A stretch of 64,000 bases of DNA from Hirudinaria manillensis (GCA_034509925.1 CM067533.1:3968035-4032034); one strand, 5' to 3'. Positions 50,901 to 62,724 are shown, numbered from the stretch's first letter. Notes: generated from the letters alone by a model not told the origin. Made by a program: numbers and translations.

Positions 50901-53900
50901 GCGTGACATTTGACTCTGGATGATCTGAAGAAATGCCTATGTTAAATTTGTGAAAGGCACTAAGTATTGAACTTTTGAGCAAATTCATTCCTTCCCTATC
51001 TTTGATGTTTGAAACAAAGACTATGTCTAAAATTCTGGGACACCTAGCTTTTACAAAATATTTTTCTGTTATTGAAGATTTTATATTTTCCAGAACATCT
51101 CTTCCTTCTGTCAGACAGTCTAGAAATGTCCCAACAATAATGATGTGGGCATTAGGCATATGGGCCTGAATAAAAATTTTAGTGAATAGTTAACTCATCA
51201 ACCTTAAAATATTTAAATATATATGTGTTTGTAAAATGATATCAAGGAGATGTTAAACAGACTTGTAGCCAGTATTATATTTTCAAGTATCAGCCACCAC
51301 CAATAATTGCATTTTAACTTATAATATTGTTGATTTCAATAAGTTTTAATTAAGCATTGTTGTACCAAATATGAAATTTGAACATTTTAGATTGCTTTAT
51401 TTAATGACAAACATACAATCTTAAATTAGAAAGTAGGGAATAAAAACTCTCTAAATAGAAATTGCATGGATACATGGAGCATTTTCAACAAATGGACTTA
51501 TATCTTGCTCACATGCATGTCTAGCTGGAAAAAAATAAAGGCTGTGATAAGAATGTCAGAAGCCTATGAAAGCTTTCTGATTCCTTACAGTCCAGCTAGC
51601 AACAAATGACATAAGAAAGCCAATGAAATCCCCATAACTGAGGATGGGAAAAGTTCAGATAGAAAATGAACCAACAGGGACATCCAGCTGGATGCAACCC
51701 ACCCCAGAAAGCATAAGGAATTTCAAAGGGCCAAAACATTTGAAGATGGGTACCTCTTCTTAGGATCCAAAAGTCAAGATTGACAGGTGCACCATAAATA
51801 AGTGTCAAATTGTATTGTGAAAAAATTGGTTCCTAGAAAAAGTGGTGCCAAGGACAGGTTTTACCTAAATATCGGATGCTCCAATTTAAAGGTTTTGCTG
51901 CATTTTGAAGATACATGGATTGGATGACCATATCGGCATGGCCGAAGACCACCATGTTTTGCTCTGGAATATATAATATATATATACAGCTAATCAATTC
52001 TAAATTAAATATTCCATTGAGGTGCAGTTAGGCCCACAATTGATTTTGAGATGTTCTTAATGCGAATCATTACACATTGATTGCAAAATAAACTTTTTGA
52101 TATTCAAAACAAATTGTATTCTGCTGAAATCTATGCCTGAGTGATGCAGATTTGATACAAACAACACATTATCCTAAAACTCACTTAAGGATTTTATCAA
52201 AAAAAAAAATTGTAAAATCTCTCCAGAGATTATTTTTAACAGACAAATATACATTTAAAGAAAAGCATTTGATTCATTTCATCTCATAAAAATTCAGAAT
52301 GATAATACCTGTATATCAAACAGTTGTGGGCACAGATATTCATCCACCTTTCTATGTAGCCTTAAATCAAAGACAACCAAATAAAGACAGCTAGGGGAGA
52401 AAATAGGCTTAAAATCTATGGACAGATTTTCTGGTACATCTATTATCTGCACATTGAGTTCTTGACCCTCTGAAAATGGCTATAACAAAACATGTTTTGA
52501 TTCACTTCTTTGCATTTAGTAAGTAATTAGATTTACCTTTAGAAAAAATTGCTTTAAATTTCTTGGTGTCAATTCCCATTTAAATTCAAGGACATTAAGT
52601 TTATTCTTGCACATATTTGATTCATGACAGTTGTTGCTAAGGCCTTTACACAATGATGTTTTCCCATGAAACTGCAAAAACAATAAAATTCAGAAGCATT
52701 CTACATAAGACAGAGGAGTAGGACAATAAAAAAAGCAATCAAATTACTTGTTTTCCAATAACAACACACTGAAGTCTGTAATAGCAGACAAATTTTCTAT
52801 GCTTTTGTCTCAGATATGCAAGAATTGCTTTTGTGGAACTGCCTAAATTAAAAATGAATAACATTTGCCCATAAACTTAGGGTCATTTATATTATAGGAG
52901 CAAATTAAATGGAATATAAGGTTAGCAATCAATAATATCACTATCAACTGCAGAGATACAACAACATATGCAAATGCTACTCATGTTGATATTACAAAAA
53001 ACCTTTCATTAAGAGCTGCTGGAGATAAGCATCTTTGAAGTTATTGCAATCTATTAATAGGTGCTCCAGATAATAAAGTTCACACAATTCCATGGGAAGA
53101 TCTTCTAATTCCTTGTTACTTTGTTTTAGAGCAGTTGAAAATTAATTATTATTTATTTTTGAAAAATATTAAGAAATAATCTTACCGTGACAAGTCTAAC
53201 TTTGTCAACTTCTTCATGCAGTTAACTGACATAGGAACAGATGTTAAGTTAATATCACACAAATAAAGCTCTGTAAGGGAATTTGAAATGACCATTGGTA
53301 AATGAGGTGACACGTTCAACTTGGAGTCAAAATTCCTTGCATTGAAATATTGAGCAGCACTTATTTCAATTGGAGCAGACCGGTTACTTAAAAGATAACA
53401 TAAATTAATAGTGATGAATCTCTTTTAGAAAAACTCAATGTACTTTTTATCAGCATTTAGTTTATTGTGAGATAGATTTAGGATTCTGAGGTGTTTACAA
53501 GACCATGCATCAGGTTGAGGAAGCGATTTTAATAAATTGTTTGAAAGATCTAACACTTCGAGTGCCTCTGAATAAAAATATAAAAAATCAAATTAAAGTC
53601 ATTGGAAATAATACTGCAACTAAAATGATTACCAAATTACCAAGTTTAAAAATAAATATTGGCACTTCTTCCAGGCAATTAAATGAAAGTGAAATTTCTG
53701 TAAGAGTTTTACTCCAAAAATTAAACATTTCCTGATGTAGTAAATTGAAATTTTATTTAAAACTATAAAAAATTCTAAAAATCTCATTAATAAAAAATAA
53801 ATACCTACAATGGTGGAATTCAATGGTTCTATAAAGTAATTTAGAACATTTTTCTTCAGACAAATGACTTTCAAGGCATTACACCTGGTTAATTGAGTAG

Positions 53901-56900
53901 AAACTCCAGAAATATCATTGCCACCTGCTATCAATTGCTCCAATTTATTGCATTTCCATTCTGCAATTTGAATTTATGAACATTAAAATCTTATTACAAC
54001 TTATTACAACACAATTGTTCTACTACTTTTCACTTAAGATATAAAAAGGGCTAATAACACCTTATTAATATTTACATGAATATTCACCATATTTTTGCCA
54101 TATCTTGTATTCAGGATAAATTAGACCTTTCTGAAATAATTAAGGCAATTTGGCATGCATATGGAGTAAAAGTCTTCAAGGGTGAGCTCCCCCATGAGAG
54201 TGGACAAACCAAAGAAGATGTTTTTGCTTGTCCCGGAATTATTTTTGCTATGTAAAGAATACTTAAACAGTAACCAGGAAGCAGCCAACCCTTAGATCTG
54301 GACAGGCATTTAGAAACTACATGTGTAAAAAAGTCCTGGAGGACAGCATATAAAAAAAGGGAAATAAAATAAAAGCATAAAATAAAAGGACAGTTTTTAT
54401 TTAATTTAACAAATTTAATTTATAACCTTTTATTGGACACGACACAATCTTATACAATGAATGTTCCTTTTTTTTTTCTTTCACTTTATAAATAGTAATG
54501 AAAAATGGCCAGCTTAAAAGACACAAAATTTTTTAAAGTTTGGAGAATAAAAATGCTTGCTCTTCAAAAATGCTTTATAGAGGAGATTTGTTCAGAAAAT
54601 TGGTGAAGAACTGAAATGTGAAAAATGCAAATTTCCAGTCTTCCAAATCAGAAAAAGCTGTAAAAGTGAAGTGGGAAGATGATACTTCACGTGAAAGTAA
54701 ATAAATTAAAAAATGAAAGATGATGAAAGAGCAGCCATATATAAAATGAAACAATAAAAGTGATAAATGTAAAAATCTTGTGCTGTTTTCACAATCAATA
54801 TGAATTTGGACTAAGTCTACAGTTTACATGTGTTTGTGGTCATGTGACTTAGTTTTAATGGTGGATTCCAGGCAGCAGACAACCCCAAGGAGCATATGTT
54901 TTTGCTTGAACCCAAGGGTATGCACTCTTGAGGACTTGTAAGCTTAAAGCATTTGTAAAGTGTTTATATAGCATCATCAGCATAAGCATATCAGGCATTA
55001 AGACCATTTATACAGCATTGTTTCAAAAAGGTGCTTTGTGGCAATGTAATCCTACATTAAGCATGGTAATCTTTTGATGACATTGTTGAAGTTGTATTCC
55101 TAAATCATTTGGTGTGCCATTTCCTACTTTCTGAATTTAGCAAAACAATCAATAAATCTTCAATACATCAAGGAGCTTGCTAATTCTGCAACATCCAGCT
55201 AAAGCTAAAAAATAGATAAAGTTTGGTGTTACAGCTTAAAATGTTTTGTTCTTCCAGATTTTTTAAATTATTGGATAATACTTTGGTCTTTCATGTGCCA
55301 ATGAAAATCACCAATAGTGCTTTGGTTGCCAACCCCTGGTATATATGCTACATGGCAAAAATTAATGAGTGAGCCAACGAATGAATGGGTAAATGGATGA
55401 ATTATAGCACTTAAATAAACACTGATTGTCAAAGTTCAGTCACATTTAGGCTATTGGTCATTATGTATTTTTTGCTTTTTGCCATCATTCACAAAAAAGC
55501 TCTCTGAACCAATTTGCAGGTAGTAATAACAAGTGACTTATTTAAATTATTATTAAATTTGCCAAATTTTACATTAAATACATAAATATAGTTTTTTAAT
55601 GCCTTATTTATCCATATTGGATGATTGGGAACCACTAAAATGTTTATATAACTGGTAGCAAAATCTAAAAATGACTCCCAAAGTGGTTAACAAAAGGCAT
55701 TGCACATATTCCTCTTTCTGAATGATAAGTTAATATTGCAAACCTGAGGTTGAATTTGTCAACATCTGAATAGAATTGTTTTCAACATTAAGGAATCTGA
55801 GATTTTCCAAGTAAAAAATTTCAGATGGAATGTTTGACAATTCATTGTTTGATAAATCCAAGTATTCAAGGCTGAAAATTTGAAGTAAGACTTATAGAAT
55901 TATGCATACATCAATATATATAAATGGCTAATGTCAGAATCCATATTATATGAATTATATATAATATTTGTAATTTATGAAATAGTCTTTTAGCAACAAT
56001 TGACCACAAAATTTAACAATTTCATAAAAATTAAGGCCTCCATCCAAATCCAATGAGGTACTGGTTCCATGACACAATATATTTCTTTGACAAAAGTCTT
56101 TGTCTATCTGTTTGTCAGACCTCTTGCTCTGGAAAAAAGCTTAAATAGGCCTGCCTATCAATCTTCCGATATCTTTGAGATCTATTGATAACATAGGGGC
56201 ATTATATATTTGAGATATATTCAAGTTAACTTCTTCTTAGCATTGCTAGGTTTAATTTTCTTCTTAAAATCCAATGCCATCAATTTAACCAGAATGAAGA
56301 AATCACTTCTAACATCAATACCAAGTGTGGCCACATTTTGCTCTCTTGCTCATCCTTTCCAACCTGAACTTTGGCAACTCCAAGCTCATGAATCAGCTGC
56401 ACTTTCAGTTCGCCACTACATTGACTTCAAGCTCTCCCTTTTCACATATCCCATTCTTGCAACATCGACCCCATCTTATCTCCAAGACCTCTTTCACTGT
56501 CATATCACACACCCAACCCTCCATTGCTGATCCTTTGCTATTCAACTTCACTAACCCATCAACAAATTGTGCCAAATTCAACTGAGGCTTTTCATATGCC
56601 CCATTTTCCATCTGGAAATGCCTCTCACTTTTCAAGTGCCAATTAAAGACTCACACAATGCACCTCTGACACTCAGCACATGTGGAGCCATATAAATAAA
56701 ATTATTATTATTGCCATAATTGTAGCACCAGCTGGTAATGCTTTCTTCCTTGCAAGGGGAGCTATGATACTCCAATCTTTGGCTTTTGATAGCCAGTGCC
56801 TTCTCTGAGTCTTGTTCTTTTTCTTGAGATATGACAAGTTCCCTGAAATACACAATACATATACAGTAGATCACCTCCCAAATCATGGCACCATATCTGT

Positions 56901-58008
56901 ACAATCTGGAATATCTCTCTCGAACACTTACACTAGCCTTGCTATCATGAAATCATTGAATCTTGATGCTGACTTTATGCTAATATGAGCACAAAAATGG
57001 ATATTTCCTTCCATAAGATGGGTCTGTATATAATATGTGATGATAGATATGCAGTGCATATTATGGGTGGTCAAAAAAAAATTCAAAATTTTATTTTTAC
57101 ATTAACAGATTTTAATTATGTTCCTTTCTTTTGGGAGGAAAAATTTTTGCAAAACTTTAAGCGTTTTGAATAATACTTAAAGTTATTATTATGTTAAATT
57201 ATTGGAAAAGACTTAGTCACCAGGCAGTCAGACGTGCAAATGAGACTGAAATATGTTATTTGTTCCCAACGTCAGATCTGGGAAAGACCAAGGGTCCTTG
57301 GCCCCCATTATACAGAAAGAACCAAATTTTTTAATCTTTTTGTTGATTGGGAGGAGGCAGATTTAACTTGAAAATTTACATAAATTTTTCTCAGTCCCAC
57401 AACCCATAAAAAATTTTTTCCTCATCCCCCATAAAAATGTTATTGATCTGTCATCATTTGTTGTTAAAACAATCTTGAATACCTTTAAAAATATCTTGAA
57501 TTTAAGCAAAATAATATCAAATCTCGTAAATAAGTGTATTTGACTCATCGATTTAGAAAATCATAGCAACTATAAATCCAGTTTATTAACCTAGTGCAGA
57601 GAATCATTCCATCTTTAGGAGATGCCATTCCAAACAAAAAAGAATATTTAATTACAAATTTCCTCAAATTATTTAACTTCCATGGTAACTCCATTGGCAA
57701 AATGTTAATAATATTATGACTAATGTCCAGCTCTGAAATATTTTCAGAATAAGGCATTATCCAGTCAACAGAAAAATCTTGCAAAGATTTATATCTCCAG
57801 TCTATAACAACCTGAAACAAATAATCAAATTGCTTTCAAAAATTAAGAGTAGTTTAGAATCTACCACATTTTGCTTCTGTTTTCTAATGCCAGATAGCAA
57901 ATAATTGGCCAAAACTTCCTTATATTTTAAAATGAGGCATTTTGTTAACTTTGCTCCTTTGTCAACAATAATTGAGACAAGTTTAACATTGTGATCTGAA
58001 AATAATTT
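35996..58008 (-). CDS. LRRK: LRRK1-type leucine-rich repeat Roco kinase, 5' end not found
   Basis: 24 in-phase exons, about 1707 residues seen: 58008-57865, 57811-57591, 55871-55744, 53960-53809, 53731-53641, 53567-53444, 53386-53186, 53118-53003, 52842-52748, 52671-52537, 52479-52309, 51165-50730, 50659-50532 (end uncertain), 50467-50319, 50263-50051, 49983-49751, 46419-46001, 45936-45733, 45678-45454, 45349-45233, 44372-44172, 38814-38650, 37186-37082, 36946-35996. An ankyrin-like end (IIVDKGAKLTK), then LRRs (ELDISHN, LEYLDLSNNELSNIP), the Roc P-loop GKQFHGKT, COR, a CPHC linker, and the kinase: LGRGGEGIVFKG, VAVK, YKDMKPENIL, DYG in place of DFG (as in LRRKs) and EGTSGYQAPEI. The C-terminal WD-like part has MWSGRGSG and VVGLHNGEL. 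The family links GTP binding to kinase activity on vesicles and lysosomes. VVIDWRYKSLQDFSVDW and EGTSGYQAPE favour LRRK1 over LRRK2. Remaining ankyrin exons must lie past 58 kb. Confidence 0.94.
37187..38649. other. LRRK intron, nothing recognised
   Basis: AT-rich intron sequence with no transposon end, domain or RNA gene that I can support. A GGGTTAGGGTT pair near 38155 is too short to mean anything. Confidence 0.5.
39043..39126. repeat. Dispersed repeat, copy 1
   Basis: Roughly 85 bp starting ACCACTTAAGACAGATGTTG, including GGCATAATTTTATATTATTT, in an LRRK intron. It matches the copy at 44509-44594 closely, with scattered substitutions and small gaps. No coding potential or clear ends. Confidence 0.6.
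39725..41341 (+). mobile_element. Tc1/mariner element
   Basis: 28-bp terminal inverted repeats: left 39725-39752 starts CAGTGCACGTCATAAAGATA; right 41314-41341 read inward starts CAGTGCGTGTCATAAAGATA; 26 of 28 positions agree. TA follows the right end; the left TA is lost. About 1.6 kb with one decayed transposase gene, in an LRRK intron, antisense to the host gene. Confidence 0.92.
40079..41083 (+). pseudogene. Tc1-like transposase
   Basis: The N-terminal paired-like HTH is open for 125 codons (LGKQLNDTERGEILAFKDL, SEIYRRMNCSRNVISRFL, GRPKKLDEHQRR). After the stop at 40456 the catalytic part continues in other frames: IFLDEKKFNLDGPDG (first Asp), VMVWAAIS, SQHDNAPLH (second Asp), then PDLNPIENMWGLLARN in another frame (third acidic, Glu) and a terminal KEVIMKKRDKSHY. 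Several stops and at least two frameshifts make it inactive, but all three catalytic positions are still recognisable. Confidence 0.9.
41368..43275 (+). pseudogene. Reverse transcriptase and restriction-like endonuclease of LINE copy B
   Basis: One frame interrupted by two stops, TAG at 42118-42120 and TGA at 42190-42192, otherwise open to 43275. Landmarks: VGIAMGCAISPTLFVLAMQI, the catalytic FMDDTT, KPAKSRSLSLVRGKI, LPRLLWPLTIYEIGL, the zinc finger CGPCDGAETLHHVLSNC (C-x2-C-x7-H-x4-C), and the PD-(D/E)xK endonuclease RPDMVL ... VELTVPWEDRM, closing with IEVGARGVVGKSTYAFL. This is the R2/Hero/NeSL-type organisation, with a C-terminal restriction-like nuclease rather than an N-terminal APE. 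Confidence 0.9.
43572..43676 (+). other. Structured 3' UTR of LINE copy B
   Basis: CCGACAGG (43572-43579) pairs perfectly with CCTGTCGG (43669-43676), enclosing a second stem CGGCCC/GGGCCG. The same architecture with different stem bases occurs in copy C. It is probably the RNA element that the reverse transcriptase recognises for target-primed synthesis. Confidence 0.6.
44509..44594. repeat. Dispersed repeat, copy 2
   Basis: Second copy of the roughly 85-bp repeat at 39043-39126, same orientation, in the next LRRK intron. Shared blocks include CCACTTAAGACA, ATGTTGGCAAATGGCC and GGCATAATTTTATATTATTT. Confidence 0.6.
46420..48365. other. LRRK intron, unassigned
   Basis: Three minus-strand frames at 47356-47565, 47558-47770 and 47863-48060 adjoin and could be pieces of one decayed protein (for example KQCEAIHLVGPYSLHQNGDT), perhaps a retrotransposon, but I recognise no motif. 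The remainder is AT-rich intron. Confidence 0.3.
48366..49494 (+). mobile_element. R2-like LINE fragment, second RLE family
   Basis: A GC-rich island in an AT-rich LRRK intron, antisense to the host gene, holding only the C-terminal end and 3' UTR of an RLE LINE. Its protein and 3' UTR differ from copies A-D, so it is a different family. Ends near AATAAACGTTTATATATGAC, without a poly(A) tail. Confidence 0.8.
48370..49326 (+). pseudogene. C-terminal zinc finger and endonuclease of an R2-like LINE
   Basis: One frame with a single stop (TGA, 48739-48741) after the zinc finger CRKCGGKYETIPHILNYC. The endonuclease follows: RPDIVVFDLEKRTAAIIDVT then CPYNKDRNGIPD, a PD-D-x13-type RLE core, and a tail rich in Ser, Thr, Glu and Pro after about 49180. 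The stop sits at a TGA that could have come from CGA by CG decay. Reverse transcriptase is missing. Confidence 0.85.
51600..51790 (+). mobile_element. RLE LINE copy D, 3' UTR only
   Basis: No coding sequence. The stretch with CAACAGGGACATCCAG, GGATGCAACCCACCCCAGA, TTTCAAAGGGCCAAAACATT and CTTAGGATCC lines up with the 3' UTR core of copies A-C, heavily C-to-T and G-to-A changed at former CG positions. An extreme 5' truncation, in an LRRK intron. Confidence 0.7.
53961..55743. other. LRRK intron with hAT-like debris
   Basis: AT-rich intron. At about 55210-55343 the sequence ends TTGGTTGCCAACCCCTG, which read inward is CAGGGGTTGGCAACC, a hAT-type terminal repeat. The opposite end and any transposase were not found. 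Nothing else in the stretch is recognised. Confidence 0.45.
55872..57590. other. LRRK intron, unassigned
   Basis: Minus-strand frames at 56635-56405 (VCDMTVKEVLEIRWGRCCKN) and 56904-56632 look like remnants of one protein-coding insertion but match nothing I know. No LRR exon was found here, and none is needed, because the exons at 57591 and 55871 join in phase to give a regular LRR. Confidence 0.35.
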
Positions 58009-58149
58009 CTGCAATAGTTAACAAATTTATAATATAAATGTTTCAAACTAGGACTTAGCAAAGATCATTACAAAATTAGTTAAAATGTTCAATGATAGAA
58101 GATACCGAAATTTAGTAAATGTTAACTCAATAAAATGTTTCCCTAACAA

Positions 58150-59640
58150 AAATATTATATTTTGAGCCAGTGTAAACCCTTAATCACCAGTGTGATGTGC
58201 TCAGAGGTCCAGGTTCCAGAGATAAGCCTGGCTGCTGCATTCAACATACTCTGATAGTAATGGAGCATCCCATTACTGACATTTGTGAGCAAAGAGTTGC
58301 AGTAATCAGGTTTTGTCAGAATGAATTGAACTACCAGGGTAATGAATGTGTTGTGCATAATTAATGGCTTTGCCTCTCTGCAAATAGCTTGCAGACACTC
58401 TTCTTGCATGCTCATCCATCATCAAGCCAGAGTCCAAATAGGCCCCAAGATTTCGAACTGCCCCCGACAGAACAACATCACCTCCATTAAGATAAAAAGG
58501 TTTTATAGGGATAAGATGTCGTTTTGACTCAGAACCAAACCATATTGCTTCTGTTTCATTAGAGTTAAGAAGGGGATGGTTAGAGGACACCCCCTGCAAC
58601 ATTCTCACAGAAACACTCCACAGTCTGCTGAAGAAGACATGCAACATCATCTGGTTTTGAGTAACCATAGATATTTGGATGGCATCAGCATATTGGTGAC
58701 TGTCAAGGCCACGTCGCTTAACAATTTCCTCTATATCTGTTACATACAAAGAAAAGAGAATTGGTCTAAGGACTGAGCCCTGTGGAACGCTATTTAAGAT
58801 GCCATCAGTAACCACCAGTTGACAATATTGTTTGTTTTCTGCCAGGAAGGTAAGATGTGACCCATCTGAGCACTATCTAATGCACTCCGAATGATTTCTC
58901 TAACCTGTTTAGGAGTATTCCACGGTCAACAGTGTAGAATGTTGCCAGGAGGAGTAGTAGAAAAACATTGCCGAGATCAACTGCACTGCAAATGTCTGAA
59001 ACAACTTTCAGAGCTGCCGTCTCAGTGGAATGATGTTGACAGTAAGCAGGGAGCAAGGCATTGCAATCAAGGTAGTTAACAAGTTGTCTCAACATAAGAT
59101 GCTCTAAAAGCTTGGATATTACGCTGAGGTTTGAGATGGGTCTATATGATGAACACTGATGAGGGTCAAGGCCTGCTTTCTTGAGTATGGGACATACCTG
59201 TGCAATCTTGAAAGATAAAGGTATGCAACCTGTGGAAAGGGAGATATTAAAGAGTTGCACAAGGAATGGTGCAAGCACAAATGAAACTTTTTGGAATGGG
59301 GTCGAGACTGCACTGTTTATTAGGAAGTGAATGGATCAGCATTACCACCTCATCAATAGAGTTGGATCAAGTTGGTTCAGTTCTGTATCAGTTAAGTTAG
59401 AAAATTCAGGAGGAACAGATCCAGCAGTTGACTCATATATGCCTCTTAGCTTGTCATTAAGATAGCTGGAAAAATCTCTGGGAGAAAGTGCAACTGATAT
59501 CGGGGGGTTTTCCCCCAAACCGATGGCTTCTTTTATAAGTTTCCAGCGTCTCTCAGGATGACATACCTCCCTGACATGCCCTGTTTCCATTTTGAGTGTA
59601 GTAACTTTAGATATGAATGAGTTGCAGCTTTGAGTAAGCA
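58150..59640 (-). pseudogene. CR1/L2-like LINE reverse transcriptase
   Basis: Decayed minus-strand frames in order: a pre-RT segment (WKLIKEAIGLGENPP, ALSPRDFSSYLNDKLRGIYE), PLSFKIAQVCPILKKAGLDP, SSYRPISNLSVISKLLEHLM, a degraded palm motif (expected SAAFDTVDH; here ATFYTVDRG), VPQGSVLRPILFSLYV, YADA in place of YADD, and TKPDYCNSLLTNVSNGML. Stops and shifts are frequent. The layout is that of CR1/L2-type APE LINEs. It lies upstream of the last LRRK exon found, probably in an LRRK intron. Confidence 0.85.
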
Positions 59641-59746
59641 AGTGGAATGGCTAGTGATGAGGCACATTTAAAAGAAGATGTTTGCAATACCACCTGGTCC
59701 AGCTGACAGCAATGATCTAAGACCAAGTAGACTTTATATGGTGTGC

Positions 59747-60365
59747 TTTTTTTTTTTTTTTTTTTTTTTTATTTTTTGAGTTTATTCCTTCATTAACACA
59801 AAAAACTGAAAAGAGCAGCAGAAAACATAAAACTCAAAGGGCCAGCCTTAAGGAAGCACACGCTTCCGCTAGTAGACTGACCCATGAAACACAATAAGCA
59901 CAAAAAAATTAGGAATGATGGTATATAGTTGATCCGACAGATTATAGTTAGTTTAATCCGATAGAGTTAATGATGAAATGTTTTAATGCTTTCTTATAAC
60001 CATAAAGATTAGAAATGTTGGTAATATTAATAGGAACAGCAGAGTAAATTTTTGGTCCCATACAGACAATAGAACGAGAGCCAGTGACAGATTTAGCAAA
60101 AGTCGGTCTATAATTATTAGACGTTCGAACAGAGTATTTGTGCAAGGAGGATATTTTTGAAAACAAACTATCGAAAAGACGAGGCAGCATGTGATGATCT
60201 ACTTTATACATGAGAATGGCCAAATGGAAATTATTAATTTGATGAATTTTAAGTATGTTTAAATTTGTAAATGCATAATCGGTATGAGAATTATATGGCA
60301 AACAAAGGGCAACACGTAAGAATTTTTTCTGAAGATTAAGTAAAGGTTTTAATGCTTGGCATTAC
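59747..60365 (-). mobile_element. LINE 3' end with poly(A) tail
   Basis: On the minus strand: a C-terminal LINE frame (KPLLNLQKKFLRVALCLPYN, INNFHLAILMYKVDHHMLPR, YSVRTSNNYRPTFAK, ending SIGLN), a 3' UTR, then a tail of about 24 A (the T run at 59747-59770). The fairly open 117-codon frame and intact tail suggest a younger insertion than its neighbours. Its upstream part is cut off at 60365 by LINE copy C. Confidence 0.75.
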
Positions 60366-60402
60366 ACTAAAAGTTGTCAAAGAGGTACCAGGGTTTTTAC
60401 CA
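60366..60402 (+). repeat. Target duplication, left copy
   Basis: 37 bp starting ACTAAAAGTTGTCAAAGAGG; matches 62862-62898 with one difference (A/G at position 16). Confidence 0.8.
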
Positions 60403-62489
60403 GTACATAGACACAACAGTGCAAAAAGGAGGAGTTCCAGGAATTCTGAGATGCATAGAGCACACCACCATGATCTGGGAATCAATCCAGCAAGCAAAGA
60501 GGAACCACTTGAGCCTGTATGTCGTTTGGCTCGACCTTGCCAATGCGTACGGATCAGTACCGCATCAGCTCCTTTGGAAGACATTAGAAGACCATCACGT
60601 ACCAAGAGCCATAATCTCCACAATCCAAGACTACTTCAGGGGGTTTTTCATGAGGTTTTCGACGGCGGTTTATACGACAAGGTGGATTCCGCTCCAGGTC
60701 GGAATTGCTATGGGCTGTGCCATCTCCCCGTGTCTTTTTGTGCTGGCAATGCAGATCTTGTTAAATGCAGCAGGGGTCCAAATCTCCAAGGTACACATCG
60801 GCCGAAGTTTCTGTACGTCCTCAATTAAGGCGTTTATGGATGATACAACCCTGGTCCTGAACAGGAGACGGACAGTTCAAGAAAGTCTGGATAAACTGAA
60901 CAATTTGTTGAATTGGTGCAGAATGGACTTCAAGCCCACCAAGTCCAGAAGTCTAGCCTTGACTAAAGGGAAAGTCCGCAGCGATATCTTCTTCCAAGTC
61001 GCGGGACAAAGAATTCCAACCGTTGAGGAAGAACCTGTTAAAAGTTTGGGCAGATTTTTTGATCAAACCCTCAGGGACGAAAAGCAGGTGGCCGCAGTTG
61101 GGGAAATGCTAAAGGAGAATATGGCGGTGATCGACGGTGTGTTGCTTCCCGGAAAATTCAAGGTGTGGTTGGTACAGTTCGTGATCCTCCCAAGATTGTT
61201 GTGGCCGCTGACAATCTACGAATTCAGCCTGACCTCTGTGGAGGCACTGGAGAGGTGCATCAATCGGTTTACCAGGAAGTGGTTGGGTCTGCCTCCAGGA
61301 CTTTCCTCAATTGCCCTCTACAGCAAAAGTGCCAAACTCAGGCTGCCGTTCAGGTCCGTTGCGGAAGAGTTCAGAGTTAGCAAGATAAGAACACAGCTCA
61401 TGATAAATAGCTCCATGGACGACACAATAAGTGGAACGAGGCCGGCACTCAGATCAGGAAGAAAGTTTAATGCCCAGGAGGAGATCGAAAGGTCGTTGGA
61501 AGTGCTGGCCTTCGAAGAGATACGCGGTCCCATCCAAAACGATCGACATGGGGTCGGATGGAATCACTTCGCCAGGTTGTCCCAAGTTAGCGCCGCCCAA
61601 AGACAGACGCTCATCATCCAAGAGAGAAGGAAAGAGATCGAGAATTCCAGGATCACAAAAGCAATTCAGCAAGCCCAACAAGGGCAGTGGACAACATGGG
61701 ATCAAGCTCTACAGAGATCACTCTCATGGAACGACATATGGAGAATGCCGCCGCTCAAATTGGCGTTTGTGATCAGATCCCTCTACAATCAGCTTCCTTC
61801 TCGAGACAACCTAAGAAAATGGGGTCTGGTGGAAGAGTCAGGATGCAAACTGTGCGGAGAGACCCAGACACTTCGGCACGTCCTATCAGGTTGCAAGTAC
61901 GCCCTGGCAAAAGGCCGGTACACCTGGCGCCACAACCAGGTTCTGAAGGTGGTTGTGGAGGTAATGAAGTCCGCCAGTGCAAAGGCAAACGCCCGTGAAT
62001 CAGTTCCGCAAAAGAGAACGATTTTTTGCGAGAGGGCAGGGCGCCAAAAATAGGTGTCAAACGCCGAGGAAAAACATCCTGGAAAGTGCCAACGACTGGC
62101 GGATCGCCGCCGATATCGAGGGGATGAAAGAGTACCCCCAGGCCGTGCGTGAAAGTGGGCGAAGACCAGACGCAGTTATATCATCCGTCAGGACAGATAC
62201 CATCGTAATGGTAGAGCTGACAGTCCCTTGGGAGGACAGAATGGAGCAGAGCAACGTGCTCAAAGAAGACAGACACTCTGAGCTCTCGATGGACCTGACC
62301 GACCGGGGATACAAAGTGTACCTCTTCGCCATAGAGGTGGGTGCACGTGGTTTAGTGGGCAGATCCAGCTACAACTTCCTCAGGGGGATTGGACTGCCCA
62401 GCAAGGACAGGAGTGCCACAATGGAAAAACTGTCGGAGGCGGCCGAAACTGCTTCACAGTGGCTATGGCAAAAGAGAGACAGCCAATAA
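60403..62489 (+). pseudogene. Reverse transcriptase and endonuclease of LINE copy C
   Basis: Open from the truncation to 62053 in one frame, then the correct frame continues at +1 to 62489. Landmarks: YIDTTVQKGGVPGI, WLDLANAYGSVPHQLLW (first Asp), VGIAMGCAISPCLFVLAMQI, FMDDTT (catalytic pair), KPTKSRSLALTKGKV, zinc finger CKLCGETQTLRHVLSGC, then, past the shift, RRPDAV ... VELTVPWEDRME and IEVGARGLVGRSSYNFL. The shift lies in a short T run at about 62021-62026. No in-frame stop otherwise. The N-terminal part (DNA-binding zinc fingers expected in this group) is lost with the 5' truncation. Confidence 0.92.
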
Positions 62490-62724
62490 CGTTGCTCCAT
62501 AAGGCAACCAATAGCGAGGCTGAGAAGTACGACCAGGTAACCTCCCTTAACCAGGTCGGCGAAAGCCTTCTGAAAGGTCGGCGCACCGGAGCGAGAACCT
62601 TCTGAAAGGTCGGCGCAGGTAGCATACTTGTATAAGACAGAAGCAGAAGCCGGTTGTCAGTTTTTACCGGTATTCGGCGGAGAGAAGAAAGGTGATTTAG
62701 GCTGGAAGGCGAAGACTTAAAGAC

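Noticed and set aside
51870-51960. Possible additional LRRK exon on the minus strand (FGHADMVIQSMYLQ)
   Set aside because: The exons at 52309 and 51165 already join in phase at the conserved LFDIQ/AHMPNAHIII position; an insert would disrupt the Roc fold.
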